Source: an uncultured Massilia sp. (GTDB lineage: Bacteria > Pseudomonadota > Gammaproteobacteria > Burkholderiales > Burkholderiaceae). From it: 64,000 nucleotides of DNA. This document shows positions 17,069-25,421 of this stretch, one piece after another. The notes beneath the pieces are model-generated. The model saw nothing but the letters and a program-made list of their open reading frames with translations. It had not been told where the DNA came from and made no database searches. The translations under genes and the position numbers were made by a program. The stretch's first letter is position 1. Every line of letters starts with the position of its first letter. Location of the stretch: contig CAMLMV010000002.1 in the NCBI GenBank assembly GCA_946481275.1, positions 209,095 to 273,094 on the forward strand. The letters are read 5' to 3'.

Positions 17069-18792
17069 GATGCCTCCAGCTCGTGCGGAAAATACTTGAC
17101 GACGCAGTCGAATGGATTCGGCGCCGCCTGGCCCAGGCCGCAGATCGACGCGTCGCGCATCACCTGCGACAGCTCGGCCAGCAGGGCCGTGTCCCAGACC
17201 TCACGCTCCATCAGCGCGACGGCCTTCGCGGTGCCGGCGCGGCACGGCGTGCACTGGCCGCACGATTCGTCGCGGAAGAAGCGCAACGTGTTCAGCGCGG
17301 CGGCGCGCGCGGTATCGCGGTCGGACAGCACGACGACGGCGGCCGAACCGATGAAGCAGCCGTAGCGCTGCAGGGTGTCGAAGTCGAGCGGGATGTCGGC
17401 CATGGCCGCCGGCAGGATGCCGCCGGACGCGCCGCCCGGCAGGTAGGCGTAGAACGCGTGCCCGTCCTGCATGCCGCCGCAGTATTCGTCGAGGAGTTCC
17501 TGCATCGTGATGCCGGCCGGCGCCAGTTTCACGCCCGGCTCGCGCACCCGGCCCGACACGGAGAACGAACGCAGCCCGCGCCGGCCGTGGCGGCCCTGGT
17601 TCGTGAACCATTCCGCGCCGCGCTCGACGATGTCGCGCACCCAGTGCAGCGTCTCCAGGTTGTGTTCCAGCGTGGGCCGGCCGAACAGGCCGACCTGCGC
17701 GACGTACGGCGGCCGCAGGCGCGGCATGCCGCGCTTGCCCTCGATCGACTCGATCATCGCGGATTCCTCGCCGCAGATGTAGGCGCCGGCGCCGCGGCGC
17801 AGGACGATCTCCGGCATGTCCGGCACGGGCGGATCGGCGCGCAGCCGGTCGAGTTCCCGCTCCAGCATGGCGCGCAGGCCGTGGTATTCGTCGCGCAGGT
17901 ACAGGTAGATCGTGTCGATGCCGACGGCCCACGCGGCGACGAGCGCACCTTCCAGGAAACGGTGCGGGTCGAGTTCGAGATAGTGGCGGTCCTTGAACGT
18001 GCCCGGCTCGCCTTCGTCGATGTTGACGGCCATGAGGCGCGGCCCCGGCTCGTTCTTCACGATACGCCACTTGCGCCCGGCCGCGAAACCCGCCCCGCCC
18101 AGGCCGCGCAGGCGCGATGCAATCAGCGTCACGATCACGCTCTCCGCATCGAAGCGTCCTTCCGTGCAGGCGCGCAGCAGGCGGTAGCCGCCGCCCTCGC
18201 GGTAGGCGTCGTAGTCGATGTGGCCCGTATGGACGTCCTTCGTGGCCCGCGCGGTGACGGCGGCCAGCACCGCCTCCGGTGTCGCCGCCGTGACCGGCCG
18301 CTGGCCGACGAGCGCGGCGGGCGCCCTGTCGCAGCGGCCGATGCAGGGCGCGGCCAGCACGCGCACTTCCGTGCCGAGGATCGCGGGCAAACGGTCCAGC
18401 AGGTCGCGCGCACCGGCCAGTTCGCACGACAGGCCCGCGCACACGCGCACGGTGAGCGCCGGCGGCGGATCCTCGCCGTCGCGCAGCACGTCGAAGTGGT
18501 GGTAGAAAGACGCCACCTCGTAGACCTCGGACTGCGCCAGCTTCAATTCCTGCGCCAGCGCGGCCAGGTGCGCCGCGGACAGGGCGCCCCAGCGGTCCTG
18601 GATGGCATGCAGGTGTTCGATCAGCAGATCGCGCCGCCTGGGCGCATCGCCCAGCACCGCCTGCACGTCGGCGAGCGCCTGCGGGTCGACGCGGCGGCCC
18701 TTCGGCGCTTCGCGCTTGCGCTGGCGGCTCGGGCCCTGGGCGGCAATCGGGATCACCGTCTTGCCGGCCGCGGGTGCCATCGGTTCTGCCAT
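17065..18792 (-). CDS. fdhB: Formate dehydrogenase beta subunit, fused NuoE-NuoF diaphorase
   Basis: FdhB takes electrons from FdhA and reduces NAD+ through FMN. It is a fusion of two parts that are separate genes in the FdsG/FdsB type. Residues about 35-180 are NuoE-like, with the 2Fe-2S ligands C118, C123, C150 and C154. Residues about 200-575 are NuoF-like, with the nucleotide loop RGLGGAGFAAGRKW, the FMN region NIDEGEPGTFKDR, GAGAYICGEESAMIESIEG, and the 4Fe-4S motif ESCGQCTPCRAGT...CGLG. This fused layout is that of Methylobacterium Fdh1B, partner of a tungsten enzyme. It is the first gene of the operon, with a strong AGGAGGAG ribosome site. Confidence 0.93.
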   Translation of the reverse strand: MAEPMAPAAGKTVIPIAAQGPSRQRKREAPKGRRVDPQALADVQAVLGDAPRRRDLLIEHLHAIQDRWGALSAAHLAALAQELKLAQSEVYEVASFYHHFDVLRDGEDPPPALTVRVCAGLSCELAGARDLLDRLPAILGTEVRVLAAPCIGRCDRAPAALVGQRPVTAATPEAVLAAVTARATKDVHTGHIDYDAYREGGGYRLLRACTEGRFDAESVIVTLIASRLRGLGGAGFAAGRKWRIVKNEPGPRLMAVNIDEGEPGTFKDRHYLELDPHRFLEGALVAAWAVGIDTIYLYLRDEYHGLRAMLERELDRLRADPPVPDMPEIVLRRGAGAYICGEESAMIESIEGKRGMPRLRPPYVAQVGLFGRPTLEHNLETLHWVRDIVERGAEWFTNQGRHGRRGLRSFSVSGRVREPGVKLAPAGITMQELLDEYCGGMQDGHAFYAYLPGGASGGILPAAMADIPLDFDTLQRYGCFIGSAAVVVLSDRDTARAAALNTLRFFRDESCGQCTPCRAGTAKAVALMEREVWDTALLAELSQVMRDASICGLGQAAPNPFDCVVKYFPHELEAS

Positions 18793-18878
18793 GTCTCCTC
18801 CTGTGCGGATGAATTTCTGAAATAATATACCGTTGGAAACTCAAGGGGCGCGAATGCGTCCCAAAGCATTAGACGGCC
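18793..18878. promoter_or_regulatory. Divergent promoter region, fdh-tup operon and acyl-CoA synthetase
   Basis: These 86 bases separate fdhB (leftward) from the acyl-CoA synthetase (rightward). The A/T-rich core at 18816-18832 (CTGAAATAATATACCGT) can supply -10 boxes in both directions: TATATT on the minus strand and TAATAT on the plus strand. The fdhB ribosome site is at its left end. I see no clear operator. Confidence 0.45.
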
Positions 18879-20378
18879 ATGATCGACATTCACTCCCTGC
18901 TGGCCTCGCTCCCCGACCGCATCGACGCCATTCCACGCACCGGAGCCGCCCGCACGCCCGACGCCCCCGCCCTCGTCGACGCCGGCCGCACGCTCACGTA
19001 CCGCGACCTGGCCGGCCTCGTCGACCGCCGCGCCGACCAGTTGCGCGCGCGCGGCGTGCGTCCCGGTGACCGCGTGCTGCTGGCCAGCGAGAACTGCGCG
19101 GACCAGATCGCGCTCATCTTCGCCGCGGCGGCCGTGGGTGCGTGGATCGTCAACGTCAACCCGCGCCTGACCGCGCCCGAGCTGGACGCGATCCGGATGC
19201 ACTCCAGCGCGCGCCTCGCGGTGTACACGGCGGCCGTGTCGCCGGAAGCCGAGGCGCATGCGGCCCGCGCGGGGGCGTCGTTCGACGACGGCCTGATGGT
19301 CGGCCCGCTGGACGAGGCCTGCACGCCCGAACCGGATGCGGACGTCGCCGCCCTGCTCTACACGACGGGCACCACGGGCACGCCGAAGGGCGTGATGCTG
19401 AGCCACCGCAGCCTGCTGTTCGTGGCCGCCGTGTCCAGCCGGCTGCGCGGGCTCACGCCGGGCGACAGGGCCTGGGGCGTGCTGCCGATCTCGCACGTGT
19501 ATGGCCTGACGTCGGTGATGCTGGGCACGCTCAGCGCGGGCGCCTGCCTGCACCTGACGCCCCGCTTCACGCCCGAAGGCATGCTGGCTGCCATCCGCGA
19601 CGACGGCCTGTCCATCGTGCAGGGCGTGCCCGCGATGTATGCGCGGCTGCTGGAGCATCTCGGCGACAGCGCCCCGCTGCCGAACCGCCTGCGCTTCGCC
19701 TACGCCGGCGGTTCGCCCCTCGACCCGGCGCTGAAGGCTGCCGTCGAGCGCCTGCTGGGCGTGCCGCTGCACAACGGCTACGGCCTATCCGAGGCGGCGC
19801 CCACGGTCAGCCAGACCCGGCTGGACGCGCCGCGGTCCGACACGTCCGTCGGCCTGCCGATTCCCGGCGTGGAGGTGCGCGTCGTGGACAAGGACGGGCA
19901 GGACGTGGCCGACGGCACGGCGGGCGAACTGTGGGTGCGCGGGCCGAACCTGATGCGCGGCTATTACCGCAATCCGGAGGCGACGGCCGCGGCGCTGCGT
20001 CCCGGCGGCTGGCTGAACACCGGCGACATGGCGCGCCGGGACCCGGACGGCGCGCTGTTCATCGTCGGCCGCACGAAGGAATTGATCATCCGGTCCGGCT
20101 TCAACGTCTATCCGCTGGAAGTGGAGACCGTGCTGAACGCGCACCCGGGCGTGACGCAGTCGGCCGTCGTGGGCCGCGCTGTCGCCGACGGCAACGAGGA
20201 AATCGTCGCGTTCGTGCAGCCGGATCCGCGCCGCGCGCCATCGGAAGCCGAGCTGCGCGCGTGGGCCGCCGAGCGGCTGGCGCCGTATAAACGGCCGGCA
20301 CGCATCGTCATGATGGATGCGCTGCCCGCGGCAGCGAACGGCAAGGTACTCAAGCACGTGCTCAAGACGATGGCTTGA
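18879..20378 (+). CDS. AMP-forming acyl-CoA synthetase (acyl-adenylate family)
   Basis: The 499-aa product activates a carboxylic acid with ATP and joins it to CoA. It has the P-loop-like motif LLYTTGTTGTPKGVMLSH, the A4/A5 region YAGGSPL and NGYGLSEAAPTVSQT, the GWLNTGDMARRDPDG hinge-side block, GRTKELIIRSGFNVYP, and the catalytic Lys in ANGKVLKHVL near the C-terminus. The acid cannot be read from the sequence. Because it diverges from a formate dehydrogenase operon, a substrate whose breakdown gives formate (for example oxalate via formyl-CoA) is possible, but no decarboxylase or CoA-transferase is nearby. A medium-chain or aromatic acid is as likely. Confidence 0.85.
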   Translation: MIDIHSLLASLPDRIDAIPRTGAARTPDAPALVDAGRTLTYRDLAGLVDRRADQLRARGVRPGDRVLLASENCADQIALIFAAAAVGAWIVNVNPRLTAPELDAIRMHSSARLAVYTAAVSPEAEAHAARAGASFDDGLMVGPLDEACTPEPDADVAALLYTTGTTGTPKGVMLSHRSLLFVAAVSSRLRGLTPGDRAWGVLPISHVYGLTSVMLGTLSAGACLHLTPRFTPEGMLAAIRDDGLSIVQGVPAMYARLLEHLGDSAPLPNRLRFAYAGGSPLDPALKAAVERLLGVPLHNGYGLSEAAPTVSQTRLDAPRSDTSVGLPIPGVEVRVVDKDGQDVADGTAGELWVRGPNLMRGYYRNPEATAAALRPGGWLNTGDMARRDPDGALFIVGRTKELIIRSGFNVYPLEVETVLNAHPGVTQSAVVGRAVADGNEEIVAFVQPDPRRAPSEAELRAWAAERLAPYKRPARIVMMDALPAAANGKVLKHVLKTMA

Positions 20379-20379
20379 A

Positions 20380-21471
20380 TCAGGGCACTTCCGGCGCCGC
20401 CCCGTCCAGCGCGTGCGCGATGCCGTTGACGAGCGTGCGCAGGCGCCCCACCGTGCCGGCGTCGATTTCGTTCGACAGCACGACGATGGCCATGCCGTTG
20501 TCCGGATAGAGGACGAGCAGGCTGGCGTAACCGGGCAGCGTGCCGTCCTGGAACAGCAGCCGGCGTCCGCCCGGCCGCTGGATCTGCCAGTTCAGGCCGG
20601 CCGTGTAGTCGCCGGCGCGGTCCGTCGGCTGGTGCGCCAGCCGCACGGCCGGATCCTGTTCCGCCAGGTGCCAGCGGGCATAGGCGAGCATGTCCGCCAG
20701 CGTCGACTTGAGCGCGCCGGCGGCCTGCATCTGGTCCGGAAAATCCGGCTGCGGCGCGCCCCCTTCGTAACCGGTGGCGAGCCGGGCCCGCTGCCCCGCC
20801 GCCAACGCGATGCAGGTGTCGCGCATGCCCAGCGGCGCGGCGATGCGGGTGCGCACCAGCGTCTCGAACGGCGTACCGTAGACCCGCTCCAGGATGTAGC
20901 CGGCCAGCTGCGCCGCCGCGTTCGAATAGCTGAAGCGGGTGCCGGGCGGCGCGGTCAACTTCACCCGGTGCAGTGCGGCGTAGAAGTCGGCACGGGTCAG
21001 GCCGGCGACGTGGGCGCGCAGCCGCTGCGGATACGGGATATCGCCCGGGCCGTCCGGCATGTCCGGCAGCAGGCGCGGCAGGCCGGACACGTGATTGACC
21101 AGGTGGTGGATGCGGATAGCCTGGCCCTCGAACGCCAGGTTCGGGTAGTCGCCGTCCAGGTGGCGGCGGATGTCGTCGTCCAGCGCCAGCTTGCCGTCGA
21201 CCTGCGCCTGCGCGAGCAGCGTGCCCGTGAAGGTCTTGGTCAGCGAGGCGATCGGATACAGCGTGCGGTCGTCGGGGAGCGGACGACCGTAGTGGCGGGT
21301 AGTTGTCGTCCCGGCCCGGATGACGCCGACCGACAGGCCGACGGCGCGCGGATCGGCCACGAAGCCGGCGGCCGCGTCGGCGACGGCATCGGCCGCGCGT
21401 GCGCCCCGGAATACGCCCAGCAGCGGCAGCCCCAGCAACAGGGCCGTGGCGCGTCGTCGTTCGCTTTGCAT
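20380..21471 (-). CDS. Serine hydrolase of the class C beta-lactamase / esterase family
   Basis: The 363-aa product has an N-terminal export signal (LLLGLPLLGVFRGARA) and the beta-lactamase fold. The nucleophile motif S-x-x-K is IASLTKTF, and the Y-x-N motif is FSYSNAA. The third motif, normally HxG or KTG, appears as FQDGTLPGYAS, so the usual His/Lys is replaced by Gln. That change is more common in esterases and peptidases of the family than in true beta-lactamases, so resistance should not be assumed. It converges on the acyl-CoA synthetase with one base between stop codons, and seems to be a single-gene unit. Confidence 0.82.
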   Translation of the reverse strand: MQSERRRATALLLGLPLLGVFRGARAADAVADAAAGFVADPRAVGLSVGVIRAGTTTTRHYGRPLPDDRTLYPIASLTKTFTGTLLAQAQVDGKLALDDDIRRHLDGDYPNLAFEGQAIRIHHLVNHVSGLPRLLPDMPDGPGDIPYPQRLRAHVAGLTRADFYAALHRVKLTAPPGTRFSYSNAAAQLAGYILERVYGTPFETLVRTRIAAPLGMRDTCIALAAGQRARLATGYEGGAPQPDFPDQMQAAGALKSTLADMLAYARWHLAEQDPAVRLAHQPTDRAGDYTAGLNWQIQRPGGRRLLFQDGTLPGYASLLVLYPDNGMAIVVLSNEIDAGTVGRLRTLVNGIAHALDGAAPEVP

Positions 21472-21577
21472 CGTGCCGTCCTTTCGTCATGTCCGATAGC
21501 GGGACTGTAGCGAAAGGGGTCGGCGGGTCGGGCGGCAATGCGACAGGATGTTCGATTCGTGCGCCAGGCCGTCGAAA

Positions 21578-21814
21578 TCACCGTCTTCTCTTCTTCCAGT
21601 CGTACTCCGGCCCCGTCACGTCCACACCGGGATGCCCGACGACGTCCGGGTGCTCGGAACACATCGTCACGAAGCGGATGCGCTCGCCTTCGCGCTGGCG
21701 CCGCCGCAGGTCTTCCATGAAGCGCATCGCCTCGACCATCGCGCTCGTGCCGAACGGCTGCGCGTGCGGGGCGTGGTGCCCATCTTCTTCGATCGTCCAG
21801 TAGACCATGTACAT
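21578..21814 (-). CDS. Conserved-looking 78-aa protein of unknown function
   Basis: A longer frame exists, but the Met used here follows an excellent AGGAGG site seven bases upstream and gives a 78-aa protein beginning MYMVYWTIEEDG. It is soluble with no signal peptide. It has one likely helix (SAMVEAMRFMEDLRRRQREGE), a strand (IRFVTMCSE), and a charged tail ending KKRRR. The pattern of a short beta strand, long helix, beta strand suggests a small ferredoxin-like or DUF-type fold. I do not recognise the family. It stands alone between a serine hydrolase and the GH1-RmlD fusion gene. Confidence 0.65.
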   Translation of the reverse strand: MYMVYWTIEEDGHHAPHAQPFGTSAMVEAMRFMEDLRRRQREGERIRFVTMCSEHPDVVGHPGVDVTGPEYDWKKRRR

Positions 21815-21993
21815 CGTGTGCCCTCCTGTTCGCATCGTGTCGGTGCACGGTCGGCATGTCAAGACGAGCGTCATAGCAAAGACCGATAGTACGTAGGACT
21901 TGTCCTAAATCTGGCCTATATGTTCGCCATCCCACACAAGAAGCCGGCTTCGACGTCTAGGCTTACGTCTTGGATCAACAGCAGGACATGCAC

Positions 21994-24237
21994 ATGAATC
22001 TCAACAACCATATCCAGCCAGCAAGCTCGCCACTCCAGCTCTGGGGCGGCCTCGAATGCACCGTCAACCGCGTACGCGATCAGTACTTCTCCCAAATGGA
22101 ACGCAACGGACATGCCGAACGGCTTCAGGACCTGGAGCGGTTCGCTTCGCTCGGCATCCGCGCCATCCGCTACCCCGTGCTGTGGGAACGGACCGCTCCC
22201 GACGGCATCGACTCGGCCGACTGGTCGTGGTCCGACGAACGCCTGCCCGTGCTGCAGCAACTGGGCGTGACGCCCATCGTGGGCCTCGTCCACCACGGCA
22301 GCGGTCCGCGCCACACGAGCCTCGTGTCCCCCGACTTCGCCGAGAAACTGGCGGAATATGCCGGCGCCGTCGCGCGCCGTTATCCCTGGGTCGAGTACTG
22401 GACGCCCGTCAACGAACCCTGCACCACCGCGCGCTTTTCCGGGCTCAACGGCGTCTGGTATCCGCACGATACGAGCGAACAGGGTTTCATCCGCGCCCTC
22501 ATCAACCAGTGCCGCGCCGTCGTGCTGTCGATGCGCGCGATCCGCGAAGTGAACCCGAACGCGAAACTCGTCCAGACCGACGATTTGTCGCGCACCTACG
22601 GCACGCCCGAGATGGCGGAGATCGCGAATTTCTTCAACGAACGCCGCTGGCTGGCGTGGGACATGTTGTGCGGGAAGATCGACCCCGGCCACGCGCTGTG
22701 GGACTACCTGCTCGAGAACGGCGCCGGCGCCGACGAGCTCCTGTGGTTCAAGGACAATACCTGCCCGCCGGACATCATCGGCGTCAACTACTACATCACG
22801 AGCGAGCGCTGGCTCGACCATCGCGTCGAGCGCTATCCGGAAAGCCACCGCACCAATTACCGCGGCGTCCCGCACGCCGACATCGAATGCCCGCGCGTGC
22901 TGGCCACGCCGACGCCCGGCATCGGCCCGCTGCTGCAGGAAACGTGGGACCGCTACGGCCTGCCGGTCGCCGTCACCGAGGCGCACATCGACGCCAACCG
23001 CGAAGATCAATTGCGCTGGCTCGTAGAGATCTGGAACGCCGCAAAGAAGGTCCAGCAGGGCGGCGCCGACATCCGCGCCGTCACCGTGTGGGCCCTGCTC
23101 GGCTCGTTCGACTGGAACTGCCTCGTCACCGAATGCCGCGGCTATTATGAGTCCGGCCCGTTCGACGTGCGCGGTCCGCAGCCGCGCCCGACCGCGGTCG
23201 CCACCCTGATGCGCGAACTGGCCAGCGGCCGGCCCCTGTCGCACCCGGTGCTGCAGGGCCAGGGCTGGTGGCGCCGTCCGGGGCGCTTCCTCGCGAAGCC
23301 GGTGGCAACCCGCACGGCCGTCGCCGACATCGCCGAACGCGGCGCGTTCCGCTCCACGTTCCCGCAGCCGATCCTGATCACGGGCGCGACGGGCACCCTG
23401 GGCCGCGCCTTCGCCCGCATCTGCGAGCGGCGCAACCTCGCGTACCACGTGCTCACGCGCCAGGAGATGGACATCGCCGACCCGGCCTCCGTCGAGGCGG
23501 CGATCGTGCGCTTCAAGCCGTGGGCCATCATCAACGCGGGCGGTTACGTGCGCGTCGACGATGCCGAGGGCGACATCGACCGCTGCATGCGCGAGAACGC
23601 GCACGGCCCGACCGTGCTGGCGCTGGCCGCCATCCGCCACGCGCTGCGCTTCATGACCTTCTCCAGCGACCTCGTGTTCGACGGCACGCTCGATCGCCCG
23701 TACGTGGAATCCGACAAGGTGGCGCCGCTGGGCGTGTACGGCCGCAGCAAGGCGGACGCGGAACGGCGCGTGCTCGATTCCGACCCGCAGGCCCTCGTCA
23801 TCCGCACGAGCGCGTTCTTCGGTCCGTGGGACGAGCACAACTTCGTCACGCAGGCCCTCGACGCGCTCGACGCGGGCAGGCAGTTCGCGGCCGCACGAGA
23901 CCAGGTCGTGTCGCCGACATACGTGCCGGACCTGGTGAACACCTGCCTCGACCTGCTGATCGACCGCGAATGCGGCCTCTGGCACCTGACCAACGGCGCC
24001 GCGATGAGCTGGGCCGACCTGGCACGCCAGGCGTGCGCGGCGGCCGGCGTCGACGACAGCCGGCTGGAAGAGCGCACGACCGGTGAACTCGGCCCGCGCG
24101 CGGCCCGTCCGCGCAACAGCGCGATGAGCAGCGAACGGGGCCTGCTGCTGCCCTCGTTCGACGATGCGCTGGCCCGCTACCTGCGCGAGCGCGAGCTCGT
24201 GGCAAAACGGGTGGACGACGCGCATTACGCCAGCTGA
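21994..24237 (+). CDS. GH1-like glycosidase fused to an RmlD-type sugar-nucleotide reductase
   Basis: One frame encodes two enzyme domains. Residues about 1-420 form a GH1 (beta-glucosidase) TIM barrel: TPVNEP holds the acid/base E141, and VTEAH holds the likely nucleophile E329. A linker leads to residues about 458-740, a short-chain dehydrogenase of the dTDP-4-dehydrorhamnose reductase type with the Rossmann loop ITGATGTLG (G464), FSSDLVFDG and the active-site YGRSK. No signal peptide. The ATG chosen has AGGA seven bases upstream; TTG or ATG starts at 21970 and 21988 are possible. How a glycosidase and a sugar-nucleotide reductase work together is unknown; making or modifying an intracellular glycan is a guess. 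Confidence 0.85.
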   Translation: MNLNNHIQPASSPLQLWGGLECTVNRVRDQYFSQMERNGHAERLQDLERFASLGIRAIRYPVLWERTAPDGIDSADWSWSDERLPVLQQLGVTPIVGLVHHGSGPRHTSLVSPDFAEKLAEYAGAVARRYPWVEYWTPVNEPCTTARFSGLNGVWYPHDTSEQGFIRALINQCRAVVLSMRAIREVNPNAKLVQTDDLSRTYGTPEMAEIANFFNERRWLAWDMLCGKIDPGHALWDYLLENGAGADELLWFKDNTCPPDIIGVNYYITSERWLDHRVERYPESHRTNYRGVPHADIECPRVLATPTPGIGPLLQETWDRYGLPVAVTEAHIDANREDQLRWLVEIWNAAKKVQQGGADIRAVTVWALLGSFDWNCLVTECRGYYESGPFDVRGPQPRPTAVATLMRELASGRPLSHPVLQGQGWWRRPGRFLAKPVATRTAVADIAERGAFRSTFPQPILITGATGTLGRAFARICERRNLAYHVLTRQEMDIADPASVEAAIVRFKPWAIINAGGYVRVDDAEGDIDRCMRENAHGPTVLALAAIRHALRFMTFSSDLVFDGTLDRPYVESDKVAPLGVYGRSKADAERRVLDSDPQALVIRTSAFFGPWDEHNFVTQALDALDAGRQFAAARDQVVSPTYVPDLVNTCLDLLIDRECGLWHLTNGAAMSWADLARQACAAAGVDDSRLEERTTGELGPRAARPRNSAMSSERGLLLPSFDDALARYLRERELVAKRVDDAHYAS

Positions 24238-24252
24238 TCCACGCTGGATGAC

Positions 24253-24284
24253 ACACAGCCGCGCGCATCCGCGTGCGGCTGTGT
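24253..24284 (+). terminator. Strong hairpin after the GH1-RmlD gene, probable terminator
   Basis: ACACAGCCGC pairs with GCGGCTGTGT, and pairing continues inward with one G-U to an ATCC loop, about 14 bp in all. It begins 16 bases after the stop codon. No T-run follows, so it may need Rho or act mainly to protect the mRNA end. Confidence 0.55.
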
Positions 24285-24334
24285 TACCGCTACATTAATC
24301 TGATCAAAGTGTATTTACCGGGGGAATTTCTTTA

Positions 24335-24359
24335 GTTACACTACGTTACTTAGCGTTAC
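24335..24359 (+). promoter_or_regulatory. Three GTTAC direct repeats at exact 10-bp spacing
   Basis: GTTAC occurs at 24335, 24345 and 24355, one copy per helical turn on the same face. This is the layout of sites for OmpR/PhoB/PhoP-type response regulators, which bind head-to-tail to direct repeats. It lies 26 bases before the leader ORF and about 120 bases before a virK-like gene; enterobacterial virK and ybjX are known PhoP targets. A promoter with TTTACC (24314) and TACACT (24337), 17 bases apart, overlaps the first repeat, so activation or repression are both possible. Confidence 0.5.
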
Positions 24360-24384
24360 TTTACGCAATCAAGGTGTGACTGAC

Positions 24385-24483
24385 ATGTCCGACTTCCTTC
24401 GCCGGCCGCTACCCGCGGTGCCCGGTATGTATGCAGGCTACCGCCCGCTTTCCCGCCTCGCCGCCGCTGGACGGCTGGCATGA
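24385..24483 (+). CDS. 32-codon leader ORF coupled to the VirK-like gene
   Basis: An AAGGTG ribosome site eight bases upstream precedes an ATG that opens a 32-codon frame (starting MSDFLRRPLPAV, Arg/Pro/Leu-rich). Its TGA stop overlaps the ATG of the DUF535 gene as ATGA. The DUF535 start has no ribosome site of its own, which fits translation reaching it by reinitiation from this leader. The peptide has no recognisable family and may matter only through its translation. It could also be chance coding. Confidence 0.5.
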   Translation: MSDFLRRPLPAVPGMYAGYRPLSRLAAAGRLA

Positions 24484-25421
24484 AACTCTACCGTGAAGAA
24501 CAGGGCTGGGCCGAGCGGCTGATCGCGTCCGCCGTCCCCTCCGTCACACTGCGCTCGGCCGTGCCGCCGCACCTGGCGGGCTTCAAGTCCACCCGCGAAT
24601 ACGCCAAGATCTGGATGCGCGCCGCGCTGCACCCGCGCCAGACGCCGCAATGGCTGCACCTGCTCAACGCGCATCCGGCATTCTCGGACTACGTGCGCAA
24701 CTGCCCGCGCTTCCTGTACAAGGTCTACCGCCCGTACATCAGCCACGCGCTGGATGCCGGGGCCCGCCTGGACGCGATCCGGGCGCACTACGATTTCATG
24801 TTCCGACGCGGCCTGGGCCAGGTGCTGGCGCGCGCCAGCCTGGGCCCCGTCGTGCTGGCCGAAGCGGCGGGCAAGAGCGGCCTGCCCTACCAGATCCAGC
24901 TGCGCACCGTGAACATGTTCGACCGCGAGGGCGAACTGGTGCTGCAACTGACCCAGGACGGCACGGCTTTATATACGGTGGCGTTCACGGTGGCGCCGCG
25001 CGACGGCCGCCCGGCCGTCAGCATCGGCTGCATCCAGGGCGGCAAGACGGAAGATGCACGCGAGGCGATCCGCACGGCCACGCGCGAACTGCACGGCATC
25101 CGCCCGAAGCAGCTGATGGCGACGCTCGTGCGCCAGCTGGGCCACGACTACGGGTGCGAACGGATGCTGATGGTATCGAACCGCAACCGCGTGATCTACA
25201 AGGCGATCCGCCACGGCCGCGTGCTGGCCGACTATGACCAGCTGTGGGAAGAACTCGGCGCCCGCAAGCGGCTTGATGGCGACTGGGAACTCGACTGCGC
25301 GCCGGTGGCGGCGCCGGACCTGGACAGCATCCCGTCGAAGAAGCGGTCGGAGGCGCGCAAGCGGCATGAGGTGGTGTGCAGGCTCGCTGACGCCGTATGT
25401 GAAAGCCTGAGAGCCAGGTAG
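24480..25421 (+). CDS. VirK/YbjX family protein (DUF535)
   Basis: The 313-aa product matches the DUF535 family: an Arg/Trp-rich N-terminal half (YAKIWMRAALHPRQTPQWLHLL), then the strand-rich C-terminal half with LQLTQDGTALYTVAFTV, SIGCIQGGK, GIRPKQLMATLVRQLG and MLMVSNRNRVIYK. Enterobacterial members VirK and YbjX are PhoP-regulated and linked to envelope stress and antimicrobial-peptide resistance; the biochemical activity is not known. No signal peptide is seen. It starts inside the stop of a short leader ORF and ends inside an inverted-repeat element. The upstream GTTAC repeats suggest two-component control. Confidence 0.85.
   Translation: MKLYREEQGWAERLIASAVPSVTLRSAVPPHLAGFKSTREYAKIWMRAALHPRQTPQWLHLLNAHPAFSDYVRNCPRFLYKVYRPYISHALDAGARLDAIRAHYDFMFRRGLGQVLARASLGPVVLAEAAGKSGLPYQIQLRTVNMFDREGELVLQLTQDGTALYTVAFTVAPRDGRPAVSIGCIQGGKTEDAREAIRTATRELHGIRPKQLMATLVRQLGHDYGCERMLMVSNRNRVIYKAIRHGRVLADYDQLWEELGARKRLDGDWELDCAPVAAPDLDSIPSKKRSEARKRHEVVCRLADAVCESLRAR

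Noticed and set aside
21916..24225. 769-aa minus-strand frame opposite the GH1-RmlD gene
   Set aside because: Shadow of the fusion gene; no recognisable domain or ribosome site.
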